Counted from the first letter of the stretch, positions 41,205-50,631 are shown. The stretch: 64,000 nucleotides of DNA from Phycisphaerales bacterium (GCA_029247205.1 JAQWLT010000033.1:1-64000), one strand, 5' to 3'. Notes: a model not told the origin generated them from the letters alone. Program-made: numbers and translations.

Positions 41205-41573
41205 GTTAGCACAGCTGGCGAAAGTCTATTTGTTCGCTTCACGAAGGATGGAGATGCGTTCGTCGCTTCACTTCATGCGCCGACGATTTCGCAGCGTGAG
41301 TCGGAGATCATTTCGGCATCACTGCAAGATGCCTTGGCTGATATCGATGGCTACAAGTGGCTTGTCGTCGACATGGCAGAAGTCACATTCATGAGCAGCA
41401 TGGGTATTGGCATGCTTGTTGATGCTCGAAGTCGTGCCGCAGGAAAGAAGATGAAGGTTGTACTCGCCAACGTTGCCACCGAACTCGATCAACTGCTTCG
41501 TATGGTGAAACTCGACAAGGTGTTTACGATCTGTACCAACAAAAAACAGCTTCACAAAGCACTCAAGCGATGA
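41205..41573 (+). CDS. STAS-domain protein (anti-sigma factor antagonist-like); start codon unclear
   Basis: In-frame translation from 41205: VSTAGESLFVRFTKDGDAFVASLHAPTISQRESEIISASLQDALADIDGYKWLVVDMAEVTFMSSMGIGMLVDARSRAAGKKMKVVLANVATELDQLLRMVKLDKVFTI. Confidence 0.75.
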   Translation, partial: VSTAGESLFVRFTKDGDAFVASLHAPTISQRESEIISASLQDALADIDGYKWLVVDMAEVTFMSSMGIGMLVDARSRAAGKKMKVVLANVATELDQLLRMVKLDKVFTICTNKKQLHKALKR

Positions 41574-42166
41574 ACTCGCAACTCACCCCAGAAGGCCCCG
41601 ATGGCGGCAGTCTGGTAGCTCCCCAGAATCCACTCGGGATAGCAGCCTTTGTGTGCTCAATCATCGGTTTGCCCTCTATGGGCATACTCTCTCTTATCGC
41701 GCTCATTCTCGGCGCGATCGCCATGCGTCGCGAGCCCAAGGGGCTCGCCATCGCCGGCTTTATCATCGGCCTCGTTGGAACGCTCGTTGGCTGCATTGTC
41801 ACCGCACTGCTCATTGCCATGATCAGCACATTGGGCATAGGCCTCTCTGCAGGCATCATGGCAATGATCTACTCGCAGATTGAGGTGGGTGTCACTCGAA
41901 TCGACGACGCCTCAGAGATCATTGTGAAGTGGGAAGAATCTCACAATGGCGTACTGCCAAGTACTGAGGCGGGCAACGCAGCACTCAAGGCGGCTGGCTT
42001 CGACGCGACGTACCGAGTGATCGACAACGATGAGTTCGGTCTGGAGTTACTGATTGGCGATGAAGATCCTTGGACATTCTCAGCAGAATTTGATGCAGAT
42101 GGCGATCGGACGTCTCTGCGGTGGAAGTCAGAGAATGGTCAGAGCCATGGGAATTGGAACTTCTGA
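41570..42166 (+). CDS. DUF4190-like membrane protein, ATGA overlap with STAS gene
   Basis: NPLGIAAFVCSIIGLPSMGILSLIALILGAIAMRREPKGLAIAGFIIGLVGTLVG. Confidence 0.75.
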   Translation: MNSQLTPEGPDGGSLVAPQNPLGIAAFVCSIIGLPSMGILSLIALILGAIAMRREPKGLAIAGFIIGLVGTLVGCIVTALLIAMISTLGIGLSAGIMAMIYSQIEVGVTRIDDASEIIVKWEESHNGVLPSTEAGNAALKAAGFDATYRVIDNDEFGLELLIGDEDPWTFSAEFDADGDRTSLRWKSENGQSHGNWNF

Positions 42167-42173
42167 CCTCGGT

Positions 42174-43607
42174 TCACTGCGACGCTTCGGTCATCACCTG
42201 AATCAATGCGTCCACTGTTGCTTGATCGGTGTTGAGTGCACCAATGGCAATTCGCATCACCAGTAGACCATCCAGTTTGCAATGCGTCACAGCAAATCGG
42301 CCGTCTGCATTGACCGTATCAAGCAGAGACTGCGTTGCAAGATCGCCGTCTATGTGCTGAATGCAAAGCAGCGAAAGGCTCCGAGGCGCCGCCAGCACAA
42401 GACAGTCATGGGCATTGACAGCTGCCTCGACAGATCTAGCAAGTTCAACGTGAAACTCCACCATCTCAGCGATGGCTGCAGCGCCCGTGCATCGAAGCAA
42501 TAACCACAACTTGATGGCCCTGAAACGGCGGCCCAGTTGTACGTGCCAGTCTCGGTAATCAATAACCTCGCCCGTGCCGGTGGCACTATTGCGGAGATAC
42601 TCTGGATCGATCGACATAGCATCGATCAATGGCCGCTGGTCTGCAACCCACAGGCAGCAACAGTCAAAGGACGCGCCCATCCACTTGTGAGGATTGAAAC
42701 TCCAAGAGTCAGCCAACTCGCAGCCACTGGTGATTGGTTCTCTACACTCTGACGCAATCGCAGCGGTTCCGGCCCAAGCAGCGTCAACATGCAACCACAC
42801 ATCATGCTTCTGGCACACCTGACCAATCTGCGACACAGGGTCGATGGCCCCACACCCGGTCGTGCCAACTGTGGCACAACAAAAACACGGTCGCAGGCCG
42901 GCAGCCACATCGTCTTGCATCATCCGCGATAGCGATCGCACATCCATACGAAACTGATCGTCCGTTGGCACCAGCCGTAAGTTGTCGCGACCGATGCCAC
43001 AGATACCTGCAGCCTTCAAGACCGACGAGTGGGCTTGCTCCGATGTGTACGCGACGAGCCCGCTGCACGCATCCCCGCCACGGGTGCTTGCCAGTCCGGA
43101 TGTGGTTCGATCTCTTGCTGCAACAAGGCATGCCAGCACGCCGCTGCTCGCAGTGTCTTGAATGACACCGCCGCCCGCACCACCTTCTGCAAATCGATCA
43201 CACAGCCCGAGGGATCTCCGCAGCCACTCAAGCATTCGCGACTCAAGTTCAGTGCAGGCAGGGCTTGAGGTCCACAGCATTCCCTGCTGAGCCATCACGC
43301 TTGCGAGGAGATCGCCAAGTATCGCGTCGGGGTGGGAATTGGATGGGAACCATGCAAACCAGCCAGGTGCGTCCCACCGGACAAGTCCGGGCGCGATGAC
43401 ATCCCGTAAGTCAGCCAACACATCTTCAAGTGGCTCTGGCGTAGTTGGTGCTGTAAGCGGAATACGACTGGCAAGTTCACCCGGCGTGAGCGCAGACCAC
43501 GGCGACCGCTCGCCAGACTGCTGCATGTGCTGCACAATCCACTTGAGCGACTGAGTAATCCGATTCGCAAAGTCCTCGGGGCGTTGTTGCCAAGAAGGCA
43601 CACTCAT
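42174..43607 (-). CDS. PLP-dependent group II decarboxylase (aromatic-L-amino-acid decarboxylase-like)
   Basis: PGWFAWFPSNSHPDAILGDLLASVMAQQGMLWTSSPACTELE, HVDAAWAGTAAI, SFNPHKWMG. Confidence 0.9.
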   Translation of the reverse strand: MSVPSWQQRPEDFANRITQSLKWIVQHMQQSGERSPWSALTPGELASRIPLTAPTTPEPLEDVLADLRDVIAPGLVRWDAPGWFAWFPSNSHPDAILGDLLASVMAQQGMLWTSSPACTELESRMLEWLRRSLGLCDRFAEGGAGGGVIQDTASSGVLACLVAARDRTTSGLASTRGGDACSGLVAYTSEQAHSSVLKAAGICGIGRDNLRLVPTDDQFRMDVRSLSRMMQDDVAAGLRPCFCCATVGTTGCGAIDPVSQIGQVCQKHDVWLHVDAAWAGTAAIASECREPITSGCELADSWSFNPHKWMGASFDCCCLWVADQRPLIDAMSIDPEYLRNSATGTGEVIDYRDWHVQLGRRFRAIKLWLLLRCTGAAAIAEMVEFHVELARSVEAAVNAHDCLVLAAPRSLSLLCIQHIDGDLATQSLLDTVNADGRFAVTHCKLDGLLVMRIAIGALNTDQATVDALIQVMTEASQ

Positions 43608-45322
43608 TCGGGAAGGCTAGCGAGTTCTGCTTCGACGACTGCAATCAATCTTGCAATGGTGACTGGCCCGAAGTCAAAGACAAGTCCGGCCGACTCGAAG
43701 AGTTCGGGCAATGGCTTTGCACCGCCGAGTGACATTGCAGTTCGATAAAGGTCGATTGCTCGTACGGGATCATCACGGTAGATCAACCACATTTGCAGTG
43801 CGCCAAGTTGCGCGATGCCGTACTCGATGTAATAGAAGGGCACCTCGAAGAGGTGCAGTTGCCGATGCCACATCTTGGCGCGCTCAGCCTCGAGACCTTC
43901 CCATGACACGTCAGGACCGAATCTGGCGTGCAACTCCAGCCAATAGATGTCACGCTGCTCGCGGGTATGGTGTGGGTGCGTGTACAGCCAGTGCTGAAAC
44001 GCATCAATCGTTGCCACCCAGCACAGTGTGGATACAACACCCTCGAGATGCTTGCGACGGGCTCGCACGGCGTCTGCCTCGGACAAAAACTCATCAAGGA
44101 AGGGGTGAGCGATGAGTTCCATGCTCATCGACGCCACTTCGGCAAACTCAATTGGAGGCTGGCGATAGGACACGAGTGGCTCATCTCGTGAAAGCATCGA
44201 ATGGAATGCGTGGCCAGCCTCGTGCACCATCGTGTCCACGTCTCGCATGAGGCCGGCGGCATTCATGAAGATGAACGGCCGGCGTTGTCGCTCGCGGTCG
44301 TACTGATAGCCGCCTGGCGCCTTGCCTTTGCGAGACTCTAAGTCCAGCGCATCTCCCGTTCGCATGGTGTCGAACAACTCACCGAGCGAAGAGTCCATGC
44401 GGTGAAATATTCGGCTGGTGCCTTCGATGAGTTCGGTTGATCCATTGAATGGACGCAATGGTTCACGTCCGAGTGGATCGACATCGAGGTCCCATGGACG
44501 CAATACATCAGCGCCTATCGCCTCGCGGCGGTCCGCATTCATTTTGTGCATGAGCGGAACGGCTTGCTCGAGTACGCCGCGATGGAAGGACTCACACGTC
44601 TCCGGCGTATAGTCAAAGCGGTGCTTGGAACGAAAGGCCCAATCACGATAGTCATCGAGATCAGCGTTGTCGGCCATGGTGTTCCGCAAGGCGACCATCT
44701 TGTCGAAGATTTCATCCATCTTCTCGCTGTCCTGTAAACGCCGGGCAGCCACGACACGGAAGGCCTGCTCGCGAATGCCGCGGTCATTCTCCTGCATATA
44801 CGGGCCCATCTGTGGAAGCGTCTTCTCTTCGCCGTCAAACTCGACGGTCATCGCACCACAGAGTTCGCTGTACTTCTGGCCAAGTTTGGTTTCCTCAACC
44901 TCAAGGGCAATATTCTCTTCACGGAAGAGCTTGACATCGGCCTCAAGTCCACGAAGAAGAACGTGATACCTGTCCTGATCGAGATCATCAGCAAACGGGC
45001 ATTGCACAATCATGCGATCGATCTTGAATGAGATGTCTTTGATCTTCGGCTCAATTTCTTCGACGAAGCGAAGAAAGGCAGCCTTGATTTCGTTGTCGTC
45101 AGTGTGCCGAGTCATTTCGATGTACAGCGATGCTTGAGCTTCGCCGACGGCCGCATCAAGTTCACTACGATCAAGTAGCAAGTTCTCAAGGCACCCCTTG
45201 CACTTCAAAGTTCGAGCAAGCAGTGACTCGTAGAGCGGTCCGACTTGCGACCAATCTGCACCATCGAGATTTCTGGGGGCAAAGGTGGTTGCCGTGGGGT
45301 AAGCGGTCAATACAGCTGTCAT
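43604..45322 (-). CDS. pepF: M3-family oligoendopeptidase
   Basis: VDTMVHEAGHAFHSMLS zinc motif; full-length M3 fold. Confidence 0.92.
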   Translation of the reverse strand: MTAVLTAYPTATTFAPRNLDGADWSQVGPLYESLLARTLKCKGCLENLLLDRSELDAAVGEAQASLYIEMTRHTDDNEIKAAFLRFVEEIEPKIKDISFKIDRMIVQCPFADDLDQDRYHVLLRGLEADVKLFREENIALEVEETKLGQKYSELCGAMTVEFDGEEKTLPQMGPYMQENDRGIREQAFRVVAARRLQDSEKMDEIFDKMVALRNTMADNADLDDYRDWAFRSKHRFDYTPETCESFHRGVLEQAVPLMHKMNADRREAIGADVLRPWDLDVDPLGREPLRPFNGSTELIEGTSRIFHRMDSSLGELFDTMRTGDALDLESRKGKAPGGYQYDRERQRRPFIFMNAAGLMRDVDTMVHEAGHAFHSMLSRDEPLVSYRQPPIEFAEVASMSMELIAHPFLDEFLSEADAVRARRKHLEGVVSTLCWVATIDAFQHWLYTHPHHTREQRDIYWLELHARFGPDVSWEGLEAERAKMWHRQLHLFEVPFYYIEYGIAQLGALQMWLIYRDDPVRAIDLYRTAMSLGGAKPLPELFESAGLVFDFGPVTIARLIAVVEAELASLPE

Positions 45323-45348
45323 GTGAATCTCCAATGTTCAGATAATTG

Positions 45349-46245
45349 TCAGGATATATGAGGTTGACTGGCTTCAATGGCGACCGGACACACTGCGATC
45401 GCTGGGACAGCATGCTGCTCTTCAATGGCTGTCGCCATGGCAGTTGCTTCAAGATCTGTGTCACAGAGAACAAAGAGCGTTGACCCACTTCCGCTGACAT
45501 GGATGTCTCGATTGACAGTTGATCCAATGTCGCTTGCGAGTACATGTAACTCGGGAGCTTCGGCAAGCGATGACTCAGCCAAATCGTTAAAGGGCGAGGC
45601 GCCTTCGATGACCGATCGCACGCGGGCTTCATTCAGCATGCCGCCGCCCGAAGCATCAAACCTACCGTATACCGCGGCTGTTGGACACGCACACGCAGGC
45701 AGAACGAGAATGGCGTGGAAGTCGGGAAGCGATTCCATCGCGTCGACTCGCTCGCCGAATCCACTGACAATCGCACTGCCGCCACGAACAAGAAACGGGA
45801 CATCAGAACCAATAGAGATGGCAATGTGCCGCAGAGCATCATCATCGAGGTTGAGATCAAAGAGTTGGTTGCAGGCGCGAAGCATCGCGGCGGCATTGGA
45901 GGAGCCGCCACCAAGACCACCACCAACGGGAATGCGTTTCAGCATTCTCAGTTGCACAGGGAGCTGTTGAGCGGTGTAACGCTCCAGGGCTTGGTGTGCT
46001 TGTACAGCAAGGTCGTCCTGAATGCGCCAGTCCACATCACTCACTTGGCAAGCTTGCTCATGCCACTCGATGGCGTACCGTGAAATAGAGCCGTCCTCAA
46101 GCCGCGTCACGTGCAGGTCATCCAAGAGATTGACCGTGACCATCCAGGAACTGATGGGGTGTAAGCCCTGAAGCTCGTCGGGCGGACCGACAGAGAGCGC
46201 GAGGTTGAGCTTGGCCGGAGCGATTTCGTGCAGTGTGCGACGCAT
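45349..46245 (-). CDS. ispE: 4-diphosphocytidyl-2-C-methyl-D-erythritol kinase
   Basis: APAKLNLALSV, RIPVGGGLGGGSSNAAAML, VSGSGSTLFVL. Confidence 0.94.
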   Translation of the reverse strand: MRRTLHEIAPAKLNLALSVGPPDELQGLHPISSWMVTVNLLDDLHVTRLEDGSISRYAIEWHEQACQVSDVDWRIQDDLAVQAHQALERYTAQQLPVQLRMLKRIPVGGGLGGGSSNAAAMLRACNQLFDLNLDDDALRHIAISIGSDVPFLVRGGSAIVSGFGERVDAMESLPDFHAILVLPACACPTAAVYGRFDASGGGMLNEARVRSVIEGASPFNDLAESSLAEAPELHVLASDIGSTVNRDIHVSGSGSTLFVLCDTDLEATAMATAIEEQHAVPAIAVCPVAIEASQPHIS

Positions 46246-46295
46246 GGGAACCACACAGGATATGGTGACATTGAACCCTTTGGAGCCTCCATGGC

Positions 46296-46622
46296 ATGAG
46301 CATCCCCTGCACCACAACATTTGACTTCCAAGGCCATACAATCGTCGAGTACAAGGGGCTGACCCGCGGCATCGTTGTACGGGCTCCAACCATTAGTCAG
46401 GGCATCGTAGGGGGGCTCAAAAAGGTCATCGGCGGCCGCATTGGTGCGTACCGAGAAATGTGCGAGCAGGCTCGTAGTGAAGCTCTTGATAGCCTGCTTC
46501 AGCACGCCGAAGAAATAGGCGCGAACGCGGTTGTCGGACTCAGATATGAGTCGTCAGATGTGGATCAATCGGCCACCGAAGTGCTGTGCTATGGCACAGC
46601 CGTTGTCATAGAAGCCCAATAG
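46296..46622 (+). CDS. YbjQ/UPF0145-family protein
   Basis: GIVVRAPTISQGIVGGLKKVIGGRIGAYREMCEQARSEALDSLLQHAEEIGANAVVGLRYE. Confidence 0.93.
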   Translation: MSIPCTTTFDFQGHTIVEYKGLTRGIVVRAPTISQGIVGGLKKVIGGRIGAYREMCEQARSEALDSLLQHAEEIGANAVVGLRYESSDVDQSATEVLCYGTAVVIEAQ

Positions 46623-46759
46623 TAGGCAACGACACTTCAGATAGCTTCGCGCATCATTGCGATGACGAAGACAATGTGGCAGTCGATCTCACTGATGGGG
46701 AGCTGATCAACCAAAGAGATCTCATCTTCTTGGTTCGTCACTTTGGGCAACACTACTGA

Positions 46760-47878
46760 TCAGATGGTTCGCCAAGGCGTGTGGTCAGTGGTTGCAATTC
46801 GCACCTCCACCGAGAGCTGGCTACTAATGCGATCTCGCAGCGCCGGTAGATAGCCGCGCTCAGTATTGGTGTGGCCTGCAAGCATGATGCACATGCCTCG
46901 CTCGCAAGCCGCAAGTACATCGTGATGACGCATTTCGCCTGTGATATGAAGTGTGGAGCCCGCCGCTTCGGCGGCAGCCAGCATTGAACCGCCTGCACCT
47001 GGGCAGCAGGACACAATCGTGTGCTGCATTGGCGTCCGAGTGGCTTCGGCCACGCGAAGCGACTGCACGCCAAGATGCGACTTCATTGACTCTGCGATTT
47101 CGATGAGGGTTCGTGGATCATCCAGCCTGACAACTCGTCCACCACCCGTCCCGAGCAAGGGGATTGCCATCAGCGGAATCACTTGAATAGGCGGTTCCTC
47201 ATATGGGTGCGCATGCCTCGCTGCATGCACAACGGCTGCAATGCACGCATTGCTGCATACCATCGTCAGGCAATACTCCTGCACCCTGTGCAGTTCGCCT
47301 GTGTTGCCAATGACTGGTCTGCTCTGGTCGCCACCTTTAAAAGTTCCGTCACACGCAATTTGTGTTGAACACTCGGTGTAGTTGCCAATCTGTCCAGCGC
47401 CGGCAGCACTCATAGCGATGCGAACGGCTTCCACATCTTCACGTGGAACATGCGTGACAATCTTGACGGCTTCACTTTCTCGCTGCTCACTTGCTGGCTC
47501 GATCGGACTGCACTCGCCCGATCCGATTCCAGACGCCAGCCAATCTGCCATGCCTCCAACAGAAGCATCAAGCGCCGTGTGTGGGCTATACACGGCAATC
47601 TTGGACTCAAAAAGCGTCAACAACGTACGACCAGATACATCATCGGCCGTGACACGCTTGGCAGGCTCAAAGAGGATCGGGTGATAGGACACAATGGCCT
47701 GCGCATCGCAGTTGACAGCTTCGTCAGCCACGGCCTGTGTGAGATCGATGCAGAGCAGCACCCGCTCAATTGGCACATCTCGGCGGCCGAGCAACAAGCC
47801 CACATTGTCCCAGTCACCAGCCAATCGAGTTGGGGCCAGCGACTCCATCGCTGCACAGAGATCGGAAACAGTCGTCAT
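46760..47878 (-). CDS. NIF3-like dinuclear metal center protein (with central insert)
   Basis: AGDWDNVGLLLGRRDVPIERVLLCIDLTQAVADEAV, IVSYHPILFEP, ITGEMRHHDVLAA. Confidence 0.92.
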   Translation of the reverse strand: MTTVSDLCAAMESLAPTRLAGDWDNVGLLLGRRDVPIERVLLCIDLTQAVADEAVNCDAQAIVSYHPILFEPAKRVTADDVSGRTLLTLFESKIAVYSPHTALDASVGGMADWLASGIGSGECSPIEPASEQRESEAVKIVTHVPREDVEAVRIAMSAAGAGQIGNYTECSTQIACDGTFKGGDQSRPVIGNTGELHRVQEYCLTMVCSNACIAAVVHAARHAHPYEEPPIQVIPLMAIPLLGTGGGRVVRLDDPRTLIEIAESMKSHLGVQSLRVAEATRTPMQHTIVSCCPGAGGSMLAAAEAAGSTLHITGEMRHHDVLAACERGMCIMLAGHTNTERGYLPALRDRISSQLSVEVRIATTDHTPWRTI

Positions 47879-47952
47879 TCCACAAAGATACCGGGCAAAC
47901 ACCACTCGCCGCATTGCAACGACCTCGGCATCGGTACACTGCGTGGCTTGCC

Positions 47953-49158
47953 ATGCATGCCACCGCACTCAGCCCGATTTCTGTCATTCTCGACGACCTC
48001 CGGGCCGGAAAGCCCATCGTGCTGGTCGATGATGAGGGACGCGAGAATGAGGGGGACTTCGTTGTCGCGGCTGAGTTTGTCGATACCACCGCCATCAACT
48101 TTATGACCCGCATTGGTGGCGGCTACCTCTGCGTGGCAATGACTGGCGAAGACTGCGACCGACTCGACCTTGGCCCGCAGGCTGCGATCAACACATCACT
48201 TCATACCACCGCGTTTACTGTGAGTGTTGATGGTCACCCCAAACATGGTGTGGGCACCGGCATTTCGGCCGCCGACCGCGTCAAGACAATTCAGTTGCTC
48301 GCCGACCCTGCGTCTCGTAGTGATGACTTTGTTCGTCCTGGTCACATCAATCCGCTTCGCGCTCGAAGTGGTGGGGTGCTCGCAAGAACCGGTCAAACCG
48401 AGGGCTCGGTTGATCTGTGCCGCCTTGCTGGCTTACAACCCGCAGCAGTCATCATCGAAATCGTCAAGCCTGATGGAGAGATGGCGAGGATGGATGATCT
48501 TGAGCCGCTGTGCGCTGAACATGACATCCACATGTGTAGTGTTGAGCAGATCATTGAGCATCGTCTTGCGCAAGAGACGCTGGTCAGTAGGGTGGAGCCC
48601 ATCAGTGGCACGCCGGTAAAGACACCGTGGGGTACGTTTACACTGATTGCCTTCGAGAGCGCCGTCGACCCACAACCGCATATCGCACTATGCATGGGTG
48701 ACGTCGGCGAACTCGATGTTCATGGCCAGCCGATACCACATGAAGAACCGATACTCGCCCGTGTACACAGACGCGACGTGCTCGGCGATATTTTTCGCGT
48801 TGGCGACAATCCCTCCGGCACGGTTCTAGAGGCCTCTCTCAAGGCAATCGCCGCCGAAGGACGTGGCGTCTTGGTCTATCTGCGACCAGAGCACATGGGC
48901 GATAGCGCCCTTTCGCAACTATTGCACCGAGTGCGCCGGCCGGATGTCGACAACCCGGACCGCCCTGACCTCACCCGCCCCGAGGGTGCTGGTGCCCGAG
49001 CAGTTCCAATCGATACACGTAACACCGGCACTGGTAGCCAGATTCTTCGCGCACTTGGTATACAAAAGATCCGATTACTCACAACAACTGAGCGTACGTG
49101 GCACGGGCTCAATGCGTTCGGGCTTGAAATCGTTGAGAACGAATCGCCATCGTCGTAG
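47953..49158 (+). CDS. RibB (DHBP synthase)-RibA-like fusion with degenerate active sites
   Basis: DDEGRENEGDFVVAAEFV, VGTGISAADRVKTIQ, RPGHINPLRARSGGVLARTGQTEGSVDL, then a RibA-like half (TPWGTFTLIAFE, ARVHRRDVLGD). Confidence 0.9.
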   Translation: MHATALSPISVILDDLRAGKPIVLVDDEGRENEGDFVVAAEFVDTTAINFMTRIGGGYLCVAMTGEDCDRLDLGPQAAINTSLHTTAFTVSVDGHPKHGVGTGISAADRVKTIQLLADPASRSDDFVRPGHINPLRARSGGVLARTGQTEGSVDLCRLAGLQPAAVIIEIVKPDGEMARMDDLEPLCAEHDIHMCSVEQIIEHRLAQETLVSRVEPISGTPVKTPWGTFTLIAFESAVDPQPHIALCMGDVGELDVHGQPIPHEEPILARVHRRDVLGDIFRVGDNPSGTVLEASLKAIAAEGRGVLVYLRPEHMGDSALSQLLHRVRRPDVDNPDRPDLTRPEGAGARAVPIDTRNTGTGSQILRALGIQKIRLLTTTERTWHGLNAFGLEIVENESPSS

Positions 49159-49166
49159 CGTGACCG

Positions 49167-50324
49167 CTACTTCATAGCACCATTACGCAGAATGATTTCC
49201 CGAAGCGTTGCCACGCCACCAGCAGAATCACCAATTTCTGCTTTGGCATCCATCACAACCCAAGCAGAGGCGTTTCGTACCGAGCGATGGAGCGTTTCAT
49301 TCTTGATCATCGGCTCGAGTAATGCAACACGGTCTGCTGGGCCCATATGTTCGCGGGCCTGCCAGACAGCGAAAATCGCCACTGCCTCAGAATCACTGAG
49401 CCACTCAACAACCTTACTGGCCATGGATAGTTTCTCTACAAATCCTTCGCTTTGTTCAATGAACTCGTGATCCAGCCGATCCTCGTTGTCATCACCGCGC
49501 ATCATGGATTCAAAGAACATCTCGTGCTCTTCTCGCATCTCGGGTGGCAATCTTTCAATCATGTCCCACACTCGATGAGGGTCTTCATGCATCTCACGCA
49601 AGAAGTGCATGTGCTGCCGCATCATTTCTCCCCCGTCGCCCATGCCACGATGATCACGCCGCATCTCGTGCCTATCGGGATAACCGCCTCCCCGTGAGTC
49701 CATGGCCCACACGCCTTCTTCGCCGTCCTCGCCCATGACCATCATCATGATCTGATTGAGATCAATGTCTTCGCCATCGATTTGCACTCGACGCTGACCC
49801 TCTTCATCTTCGACCTCAATCACCATTGCAGCTTGCGCTTCTGGGCCTCCTTGGCCACTCATCAATTTCTCGAACAAGTTGCCCAGACTTGGACCATCAG
49901 CATCATCTCCCATGTCCCCAAGATCGATCTCAAATTCATCCTCTTCACCATTGCGAGTCACCTTGATGGTGCCGACTCCATTGACGACTTCTACCGTGAC
50001 ACCAACTTCTTCATTCGACTCTTCCATCGCACCCATGGAAGCCGGGATGAGCTCTGCATACCCGCTCGTGCCCAACATCATGGCGGAGGAAGCGCCCACG
50101 GGCAGTCCACCGAGATCAATCTCCATCACATCTCCGCGCTCATCAAGCATCACAAGCATCTCACCAGAGTCAACCAATACCGTCGACGCCAAACAATCCG
50201 GCTGAGCTTGATGCATGGCTTCGGCAAAGTGACGGGCGAGACCAGTATTGAAGGTGGTGTCCGTCGGGACGGTTGCCCAGGCAGACAGAACGGCGAGTGT
50301 GGAACCCAGAATAAGGGTGTACAT
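49167..50324 (-). CDS. Hypothetical secreted acidic, Met/His/Glu-rich protein
   Basis: Signal-like MYTLILGSTLAVLSAWA; EMRRDHRGMGDGGEMMRQHMHFLREMHEDPHRVWDMIERLPPEMREEHEMFFESMM. Confidence 0.7.
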   Translation of the reverse strand: MYTLILGSTLAVLSAWATVPTDTTFNTGLARHFAEAMHQAQPDCLASTVLVDSGEMLVMLDERGDVMEIDLGGLPVGASSAMMLGTSGYAELIPASMGAMEESNEEVGVTVEVVNGVGTIKVTRNGEEDEFEIDLGDMGDDADGPSLGNLFEKLMSGQGGPEAQAAMVIEVEDEEGQRRVQIDGEDIDLNQIMMMVMGEDGEEGVWAMDSRGGGYPDRHEMRRDHRGMGDGGEMMRQHMHFLREMHEDPHRVWDMIERLPPEMREEHEMFFESMMRGDDNEDRLDHEFIEQSEGFVEKLSMASKVVEWLSDSEAVAIFAVWQAREHMGPADRVALLEPMIKNETLHRSVRNASAWVVMDAKAEIGDSAGGVATLREIILRNGAMK

Positions 50325-50385
50325 GAGTGCGATCTCCTTCGTTATCTGGAGCCTAACAGGCAACCATCAGGCACACTCAAAAACG

Positions 50386-50417
50386 CGAGCGTCGATGGGA
50401 TATCCCATCGACGCTCG
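50386..50417. repeat. Perfect 32-bp palindrome (minus-strand T5 follows)
   Basis: CGAGCGTCGATGGGATATCCCATCGACGCTCG is its own reverse complement. Confidence 0.9.
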
Positions 50418-50533
50418 GCCTTGATTCTGAAGGCTCCCCCATCGACTTCAAGGACATTCACATCCGCGGACTTATATGACATCGCCGAGGCAGATGTCGC
50501 GCAGCTTCAGCAAATAGCACTTCCTACCAGCCA

Positions 50534-50565
50534 CAAAAAGAACAACCCCGGCCATGATGCCGGGG
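50534..50565 (-). terminator. Rho-independent terminator downstream of the C25 peptidase gene
   Basis: Minus strand CCCCGGC ATCATG GCCGGGG TTGTTCTTTTT. Confidence 0.75.
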
Positions 50566-50631
50566 CTGTCATCGCGGATGTAATCGTGGGCAGCGTGCAT
50601 GTATGCCTGCTCACGATGTCAATCTTCAGCT

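Noticed and set aside
46623-46759. Open frame ...DEDNVAVDLTDGELINQRDLIFLVRHFGQHY* between ybjQ and NIF3
   Set aside because: Protein-like text but very short, no good start or RBS; cannot separate from chance
47430-47445. parS-like ATCTTCACGTGGAACA inside the NIF3 gene
   Set aside because: Only 12/16 to consensus and within a coding region; expected by chance
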